Shown here: one piece after another, positions 57,661-64,000 of the stretch
How positions within the stretch are numbered: position 1 is the stretch's first letter
Layout: each line of letters starts with the position of its first letter
Origin: Micromonospora mirobrigensis
GTDB lineage: Bacteria > Actinomycetota > Actinomycetes > Mycobacteriales > Micromonosporaceae
Reading direction: 5' to 3'
Assembly (NCBI RefSeq): GCF_900091555.1
Contig: NZ_FMCX01000001.1
Location: 930,001 to 994,000 of the forward strand
DNA length: 64,000 nucleotides
Notes under the pieces: generated by a model
Database searches by the model: none
What the model was told of the DNA's origin: nothing
Seen by the model: the letters and a program-made list of their open reading frames with translations, nothing else
Translations under genes and position numbers: made by a program

Positions 57661-59316
57661 TCACAGCCCTTCGGCCAGCGGGCCGAGCGCGAGCGCGGGC
57701 AGGAACGTGAGCGCGACGAGAATCACCGTGACGCCGACCACCATGCCGACGAAGAGCGGCCGGTGGGTGGGCAGGGTGCCCTCGGACGCGGGCGTGGGCT
57801 GCTGGCGGGCCAGCGAGCCGGCCAGCGCCAGCGCGAAGATGATCGGCAGGAACCGGCCGAGCAGCATGCAGAGCCCCAGCGCGGTGTTCCACCACGGCGT
57901 GTTCACCGTGATGCCCGCGAAGGCCGAGCCGTTGTTGTTGCTCGCCGAGGTGAAGGCGTAGAGCACCTCGGAGAGCCCGTGCGGGCCGACGTTGAGGGCG
58001 GTCGAGTTGTTGCCGGTGGCGAAGGCGGCGGCCGTGCCGGTGAGCACCAGGGCCGGAGTGATCAGGAAGTACATCGAGGCGAACTTGATCTCGCGCGAGC
58101 CGATCTTCTTGCCCAGGTACTCCGGCGTGCGGCCGACCATCAGCCCGGCGACGAAGACCGTGATCACCGCGAGGATCAGCAGTCCGTACAGGCCGGAGCC
58201 GACCCCGCCGGGGGCGACCTCGCCGAGCATCATGTTGCCCAGCGTCATCATCCCGCCCAGCGCGGTGTACGAGTCGTGGAACGAGTTGACCGCGCCGGTC
58301 GAGGTGAGCGTGGTGGCGGCGGCGAAGGTGGCCGAGTTCGACACGTCGAACCGCACCTCCTTGCCCTCCAGCGCCGCACCGACCGCCTGCGGCACCGTGC
58401 CGTGCCCGGTCAGCTCGAACACGTTGGTCAGGGTGATGCTGGCCAGGGCGAGGATCGCCATCACCGCGGCGATCGCGTAGCCCTGCCGGTTCTGCCCGAC
58501 CATTCGGCCGAAGACCCGGGGCAGGCTGAACGGGATCAGCAGGATCAGGAAGATCTCGATCCAGTTCGTCCAGGTGGTCGGGTTCTCGAACGGGTGGGCA
58601 CTGTTGACGTTGTAGAAGCCGCCGCCGTTGGTGCCCAGCTCCTTGATGGCCTCCTGGCTGGCGACCGGCCCGCCGGTGATCGTCTGGCTGCCGCCGGTCA
58701 GCGTGGTCACGTCGGCGCCGCCGGAGAGGTTCTGCACCGCCCCGCCGATCATCAGCGCGATCGCGCCGAGCACGGCGATCGGCAGCAGGATCCGCAACGT
58801 GATCCGGGTCAGGTCGACCCAGAAGTTGCCCAGCTCGCCGGTGCGACTGCGGGCGAAGCCCCGGACCAGCGCCACCGCGACGGCGATGCCCACGGCGGCG
58901 GAGACGAAGTTCTGCACCGCCAGGCCGGCCATCTGCACCAGGTGACCCATGGTCGACTCACCCGAGTACCACTGCCAGTTCGTGTTGGTCACGAACGACA
59001 CCGCTGTGTTCCACGCGCCGTGCGGCACCACCGGGTCGAGGCCCAGTGAGAGCCAGAGGTGGTTCTGGAGGCGCTGGAACGCGTAGAGGAACAGGATCGA
59101 GACGGCCGAGAAGGCCAGCACACTGCGGGTGTACACGCCCCAGGACTGCTCGGCGGCCGGGTTCACCCCGACCAGGCGGTACACGCCCCGCTCGACGCGG
59201 GACTGCCTGGCGCCCGACACCGCGCGGAACATGTGGTCGCCGAACGGCCGGTGGACGCCGACCAGCGCCACCACCAGCGACAGCACGAAGAGCACCCCGG
59301 CTGTTGTCGTGCTCAT
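57661..59316 (-). CDS. kdpA: KdpA potassium channel subunit
   Basis: A 551-residue membrane protein with the four selectivity-loop regions in order: [54 protein letters not shown] and [12 protein letters not shown]. Ten or so hydrophobic helices. The start at 59316 overlaps the kdpF stop and has GGAGCG upstream. The open frame runs further but would overlap kdpF in another frame. Confidence 0.95.
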   Translation of the reverse strand: MSTTTAGVLFVLSLVVALVGVHRPFGDHMFRAVSGARQSRVERGVYRLVGVNPAAEQSWGVYTRSVLAFSAVSILFLYAFQRLQNHLWLSLGLDPVVPHGAWNTAVSFVTNTNWQWYSGESTMGHLVQMAGLAVQNFVSAAVGIAVAVALVRGFARSRTGELGNFWVDLTRITLRILLPIAVLGAIALMIGGAVQNLSGGADVTTLTGGSQTITGGPVASQEAIKELGTNGGGFYNVNSAHPFENPTTWTNWIEIFLILLIPFSLPRVFGRMVGQNRQGYAIAAVMAILALASITLTNVFELTGHGTVPQAVGAALEGKEVRFDVSNSATFAAATTLTSTGAVNSFHDSYTALGGMMTLGNMMLGEVAPGGVGSGLYGLLILAVITVFVAGLMVGRTPEYLGKKIGSREIKFASMYFLITPALVLTGTAAAFATGNNSTALNVGPHGLSEVLYAFTSASNNNGSAFAGITVNTPWWNTALGLCMLLGRFLPIIFALALAGSLARQQPTPASEGTLPTHRPLFVGMVVGVTVILVALTFLPALALGPLAEGL

Positions 59317-59405
59317 CAGAAGCGCTCCGGGAACAGCAGCGCGGCGACCAGGAACACGCCCAGGCCGATCGCCAGCACCAGGCCGACGGCGTTGACGGCG
59401 CTCAC
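59316..59405 (-). CDS. kdpF: KdpF small membrane subunit
   Basis: A 29-residue peptide, [20 protein letters not shown] then AALLFPERF, a single membrane helix with the LLFPERF end typical of KdpF. It starts with GTG inside the stop of the preceding micro-ORF and its TGA overlaps the kdpA ATG. It is too short for most gene callers. Confidence 0.9.
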   Translation of the reverse strand: MSAVNAVGLVLAIGLGVFLVAALLFPERF

Positions 59406-59485
59406 AGCTTCTCCACACCCCTCACCAGCAGGGTGAGAGCCGCGAACAGCCCCACGGTCAGCAACACGAACAGCACGTCAGACAC
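59402..59485 (-). CDS. 27-residue single-helix micro-protein leading the kdp operon
   Basis: GTG 59485 behind AGGAGAGG starts [20 protein letters not shown] then VRGVEKL, a membrane helix with a basic-acidic tail. Its TGA overlaps the kdpF GTG (four-base overlap). The strong ribosome binding site and chained overlaps argue that it is translated. It could be a second KdpF-like accessory subunit or a leader that couples translation. Confidence 0.75.
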   Translation of the reverse strand: MSDVLFVLLTVGLFAALTLLVRGVEKL

Positions 59486-59514
59486 GGCTGACCTCTCCTA
59501 GCGGAAGATGTCCT

Positions 59515-59535
59515 CGCGACCGCCTCCCGGTCGCG
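59515..59535. promoter_or_regulatory. Inverted repeat upstream of the kdp operon
   Basis: CGCGACC (59515-59521) and GGTCGCG (59529-59535), a perfect 7-7-7 repeat 30 bases before the first start codon. It is a candidate KdpE operator or a 5' UTR hairpin. Confidence 0.4.
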
Positions 59536-59694
59536 CGGGCCAATCAAATCGCCAGGTGGTGAGGGCCGACAGGGGCCATAACGCGGCCATCACGCCGGTC
59601 GGCGGTTTCTTGACGCGCCTTTCACGCCGGCCGGCCGTGCGGGTGAGGGCGGTCACGCACCGGGGCACCGTTCCCGGTCGTGGGCCGGGCGGGG

Positions 59695-60249
59695 TCAGCC
59701 GATGATCGTGTCGCGCGGCGCCCGCTTCGGGAAGACGGTGTAGGCGACCGGCCAGAAGATCAGCCACCCGGCCATCACCACGCCGAGCCGACCGATCCAG
59801 GCCTCAAGCTCCCGGGTCCGCTCCGGGTCGCCGACCAGCACGACGGCGGCGAGCAGCAGCGCGCAGGCGACGGCCGCGCCGGCCATCCCCCTGCCCCACT
59901 CCCGCCACTCGTGCCGGGCGCGGGCCATCCCGTAGCGCGGGGCCCGGCGGGGCGGTGGGCCGCCGGCGAACCGGTGGGCGAACCGTTCGTCGGCCCAGCG
60001 CACCATCGAGTGCCCGAAGGCCACCGAGAAGCCGAGGTACGCGGCGGCCAGGCCGTGCGCGAAGGTGGCGGTGGCGCCGCCGCGCAGGTCGGCGACCGTG
60101 GCGGCGAGCAGCACCAGGTCGACCAGGGGTACGGCGAGCAGCAGCGCGCCGCCGAGCCGGGGCCGGCGCAGCGGGTAGCGGACCACCAGGCCGGCCAGGA
60201 GCAGCACCCAGAAGGCCGCCTCACAGGCCACGATCAGTCCCACCAGCAT
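59695..60249 (-). CDS. Small integral membrane protein
   Basis: A 184-residue protein with about five hydrophobic helices: MLVGLIVACEAAFWVLLLAG, ALLLAVPLVDLVLLAATVAD, AHGLAAAYLGFSVAFGHS, MAGAAVACALLLAAVVLV and LGVVMAGWLIFWPVAYTVF. A charged loop (RWADERFAHRF, ARHEWREWGRG) lies in the middle. I recognise no transport motif; it is often seen beside TetR regulators. AAAGGGGG precedes the ATG. It is divergent from the TetR gene over 70 bases, so it is the likely target of that repressor. Confidence 0.8.
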   Translation of the reverse strand: MLVGLIVACEAAFWVLLLAGLVVRYPLRRPRLGGALLLAVPLVDLVLLAATVADLRGGATATFAHGLAAAYLGFSVAFGHSMVRWADERFAHRFAGGPPPRRAPRYGMARARHEWREWGRGMAGAAVACALLLAAVVLVGDPERTRELEAWIGRLGVVMAGWLIFWPVAYTVFPKRAPRDTIIG

Positions 60250-60319
60250 GCGTCCCCCTTTTTAGTACGCTGTGCGATAACCGTAGCAGCCGTCGTCCCG
60301 TCACCGAACGGAGAACCCC

Positions 60320-60922
60320 GTGCCCAAGATCGTCGACCGGGACGCCCGCCGCGCCGAACTGGCCGGGGCGCTGTGGCGGGTCGTCTACCGGGACGGCGCC
60401 GCGGCGGCCACCGTGCGCAGCGTCGCCGCCGAGGCGGGCTGGTCACCCGGCGCGCTGCGGCACTACTTCACCACCCAGACCGAACTGCTCGCCTTCGCCA
60501 TGGAGCACGTCATCGACCAGGCCACCGCCCGGTTCGAGGCCCGCACCTGGACCGGCCCCGTCCCCGAGGTGGTGCGGCAGATGCTGGAGGAGGTGCTCCC
60601 GCTGGACCGGCAGCGGGCCCGGGAGGCCGAGGTGTGGCTGCTGCTGGCCGCGCGTACCCGGACCGACCCGGCGGCCGGGACGCTGATGCGCCGCGCCGAC
60701 GACGGGGTCCGTCGGGCCAGCGACCTGGCCGTCCGGGCGCTGGCCGCCCACGGGTCGGTCGCCCCCGGGCGGGATCCCGCGCTGGAGACCGCGCGGCTGC
60801 ACGCCCTGCTCGACGGCCTCACCCTGCACGCCCTGCTGCACCCCGACCTGATGCCGCCGGAGCGGGCCCGCGCGGTGCTGGCCGACCACCTCGACGGCCT
60901 GCGGCACGAGCGGCCGGACTGA
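60320..60922 (+). CDS. TetR-family transcriptional regulator
   Basis: A 200-residue TetR protein: helix-turn-helix in the first 50 residues (AAATVRSVAAEAGWSPGALR, HYFTTQTELLAFAMEHV), then a helical ligand/dimer domain with a conserved-looking ALLDGLTLHALLHPDLM near the end. GTG 60320 follows CGGAGAA. It probably represses itself and the divergent membrane protein. The ligand is unknown. Confidence 0.85.
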   Translation: MPKIVDRDARRAELAGALWRVVYRDGAAAATVRSVAAEAGWSPGALRHYFTTQTELLAFAMEHVIDQATARFEARTWTGPVPEVVRQMLEEVLPLDRQRAREAEVWLLLAARTRTDPAAGTLMRRADDGVRRASDLAVRALAAHGSVAPGRDPALETARLHALLDGLTLHALLHPDLMPPERARAVLADHLDGLRHERPD

Positions 60923-60986
60923 ACCGGCCATGGCGGCCCCGCCTCACGCCGCGCGAGGCGCGCGGGGGCGCGAGGTGTCGAAAGGG

Positions 60987-61021
60987 GGCCCTTCCCATGC
61001 CGCAGGCGTCAGGAACGGGCC
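60987..61021. terminator. Imperfect hairpin repeat between tetR and csoR-type genes
   Basis: GGCCCTTCC (60987-60995) pairs imperfectly with GGAACGGGCC (61012-61021), between convergent genes. The arm words AAGGGGGCCC recall the 54521-54572 repeat, so it may be a degenerate relative acting as a terminator. Confidence 0.45.
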
Positions 61022-61033
61022 TCTCCTTGCACG

Positions 61034-62405
<1,372 letters not shown>

Positions 62406-62691
62406 GGCGTCCTCCGTCGCGCCGGCCGGGACGGGACCGGCGTGCGCCGACGGTAACGTGACATAGACCACAGCGGATATCCGTCCGACCGACACCCCCG
62501 GAAGGGCGGTCATGTGGCCCGGGCACCCCCGCAAATCCGTTGCCCGCCCCGGACGCCCTCGCCTAGCCTGACGGCCGTCACTCCGACGAAGATCGAAGAG
62601 GGTGTTCTGGTGCCGCTGCCGAGCGTGCCGGTCCGTACCGACCGGCGTCCGCCGTCGACCCGCTCGAGCGCCACCGTCAGGAGACACCGCC

Positions 62692-63435
62692 ATGGATCTG
62701 CCCCGCCACCACGTCATCCGCGAGGGTGACCTGCGCATCCTCAACCCGTACGACCCCGGCAAGCTGGCCACCCTCGGCCAGGCGATCAGACTCCGGCCGG
62801 GTGACACGCTGCTCGACCTGGGCAGTGGCAAGGGCGAACTGCTCTGCACCTGGGCCCGCGACCACGGGATCGCCGGCACCGGAGTCGACGTCAGCACCGC
62901 CTTCACCGCCGCCGCCCGGGACCGGGCCGCCGAACTCGGGGTCGCCGACCGGGTCCGGTTCGTGCACGGCGACGCCGCCGCCTTCGTACCCGAGGGGCCG
63001 GTCGACGTGGCCGCCTGCCTCGGCGCCACCTGGATCGGCGGGGGTGTCCCCGGCACGCTGGGGATCCTGGCCCGCGCCCTGCGCCCCGGCGGCATGGTGC
63101 TGGTCGGCGAGCCCTACTGGCGGCTGGACCCGCCCGACGAGGAGACGGTCCGCGCCTGCCACGCGAGCGCCAGGGAGGACTTCCACGACCTGGCCGGCCT
63201 GGTCACGCTCTTCGGCGACCTCGGCTGGGACCTGGTCGAGATGGTCCTCGCCGACCAGGACAGCTGGGACCGGTACGCCGCCGCGCACTGGCTGAACCTG
63301 CGCCGCTGGCTGGACGCCAACCCGGGCGACGAACTCGCCGGGGAGCTGCGCCGGGAGCTGACCGGGGAGCCACTGCGTCACGTCCGGCGGCGGGAGTACC
63401 TGGGCTGGGGAGTCTTCGCCCTGATCCCCCGCTGA
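62692..63435 (+). CDS. Class I SAM-dependent methyltransferase
   Basis: A 247-residue Rossmann methyltransferase. Motif I LLDLGSGKGELLCTWARD, a motif II acidic residue in GTGVDVSTAFTAAAR, then VDVAACLGATWIGGGVPGTL and a motif III-like ALRPGGMVLVGEPYWRL. AGGAGACACC precedes ATG 62692. A frame extension to 62602 has no ribosome binding site. No clue to the substrate from its neighbours. Confidence 0.8.
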   Translation: MDLPRHHVIREGDLRILNPYDPGKLATLGQAIRLRPGDTLLDLGSGKGELLCTWARDHGIAGTGVDVSTAFTAAARDRAAELGVADRVRFVHGDAAAFVPEGPVDVAACLGATWIGGGVPGTLGILARALRPGGMVLVGEPYWRLDPPDEETVRACHASAREDFHDLAGLVTLFGDLGWDLVEMVLADQDSWDRYAAAHWLNLRRWLDANPGDELAGELRRELTGEPLRHVRRREYLGWGVFALIPR

Positions 63436-63443
63436 CCGGGCCG

Positions 63444-63474
63444 GTCGCGGCCGGGGCGGCCGGGCGGCCGCGAC
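63444..63474. terminator. Hairpin terminator between convergent genes
   Basis: GTCGCGGCC (63444-63452) pairs perfectly with GGCCGCGAC (63466-63474), between stops at 63435 and 63511. Confidence 0.7.
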
Positions 63475-63510
63475 ATGCGGCGTCCCGGGGCCCCGGCCGT
63501 CGGTCCGGGA

Positions 63511-64000
63511 TCAGTAGTACTGGCCGTGCCGGTAGTCCCAGGACGGGAACGCCACCGCCAGGTTCTCCATGATCCGGTCGCAGTCGAGGCCACGGCGGAT
63601 CAGGGTGGGACACGGGGTGACCGACCGCTGACCGTGCTGCTCCGGTACGAGCCGACCGGCCTCGTCCACCATGGACACCATCACGCCCTGCTCGTGGCGG
63701 CTGCCCTCGTCCTTGCCCGGCTGGATCGAGGCGACGTAGTCGTCGGCGGCGAGGATGAAGTCGGCCTCCCGCTCGATCCGCTCGCCGATCCCGTCGACCC
63801 GGCCCTTGTTGCCCACCCCGGACGGGTTGGCGGAGCTGGCGAAGGTCAGCGTCCGCGACTGCCACATCTTCTCCACCAGCTGCTCCGCCGGCCGCCCGAA
63901 CCGGATCACGAAGCAGCTGGTGCCCCGGGAGTCCATCGCCAGCTCGTGGGCGGTCGGGTCGGGGATCAGCGCCTTGGCCTCCTCCCGCCAGGGCAGGATG
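63511..64000 (-). CDS. Sua5/YciO/YrdC-like protein, N-terminus beyond the window
   Basis: The reverse frame stays open to the right edge, so only the last 163 codons are seen. LTFASSANPSGVGNKGRVDG is the YrdC hallmark (SANPSG), followed by IGERIEREADFILAADDYV and a divergent C-terminus ending YRHGQYY. Related enzymes form threonylcarbamoyl- or carbamoyl-adenylates for tRNA modification or natural product carbamoylation. The sequence is unlike a standard TsaC, so a specialised homologue is possible. Confidence 0.65.
   Translation of the reverse strand, partial: ILPWREEAKALIPDPTAHELAMDSRGTSCFVIRFGRPAEQLVEKMWQSRTLTFASSANPSGVGNKGRVDGIGERIEREADFILAADDYVASIQPGKDEGSRHEQGVMVSMVDEAGRLVPEQHGQRSVTPCPTLIRRGLDCDRIMENLAVAFPSWDYRHGQYY

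Overview
This is a high-GC actinobacterial chromosome segment: coding is dense and strongly GC-biased at third codon positions, many starts are GTG, and GAF-ANTAR proteins, an SARP regulator and a long modular NRPS operon are present. An intergenic hairpin repeat at 54521-54572 resembles repeats I associate with Micromonospora and Salinispora, so a Micromonosporaceae member is my best guess. That placement is an inference.

Layout. 1-4370: the 5' part of an SARP/BTAD regulator (leaving the window on the left), a PucR-type regulator, a small secreted protein and a DUF5872-type protein. 4380-9558: a dissolved-inorganic-carbon locus, with a PII-like protein and one 1404-residue polypeptide fusing a DabB-like proton channel to a DabA-like zinc protein, divergent from a degenerate beta-carbonic anhydrase. 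9571-11903: a DUF6671 protein and a stress-type sigma factor. 12312-14147: a LuxR/NarL-type regulator in unusually AT-rich DNA and an M23 peptidase.

14216-45059 is the main attraction. It is one minus-strand operon of about 31 kb encoding what looks like an undescribed nonribosomal peptide pathway. In transcription order: NRPS-A (C*-A-MT-T-C-A-T-E-C), NRPS-B (A-T-E-C-A-T-C-A-T), a Fes-like alpha/beta-hydrolase with a cysteine nucleophile, LeuB-like dehydrogenase, aminotransferase, LeuA-like synthase, LeuC, LeuD, MbtH-like protein, an MMPL exporter and a small unknown protein. The two NRPSs share a split C|A module and predict a pentapeptide: residue 1 (probably N-methyl), D-residue 2, D-residue 3, residue 4, Ser. 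There is no integrated thioesterase. The leuABCD-like genes plus aminotransferase look like a keto-acid homologation cassette that would make a chain-extended amino acid. The third adenylation domain has a pocket lined by four glycines and could accept such a bulky monomer.

45536-51085 is a signalling island: three GAF-ANTAR paralogues, a STAS protein and a PAS/PP2C/HATPase/STAS phosphatase. 51284-59485 is a complete kdp high-affinity potassium system (micro-ORF, kdpF, A, B, C, D, E), almost entirely coupled by start/stop overlaps. 59695-64000 holds a membrane protein beside a TetR regulator, a CsoR/CstR-family repressor with a palindromic operator, a secreted PHB-depolymerase-like esterase, a SAM methyltransferase, and the 3' end of a Sua5/YrdC-like gene that runs off the right edge.
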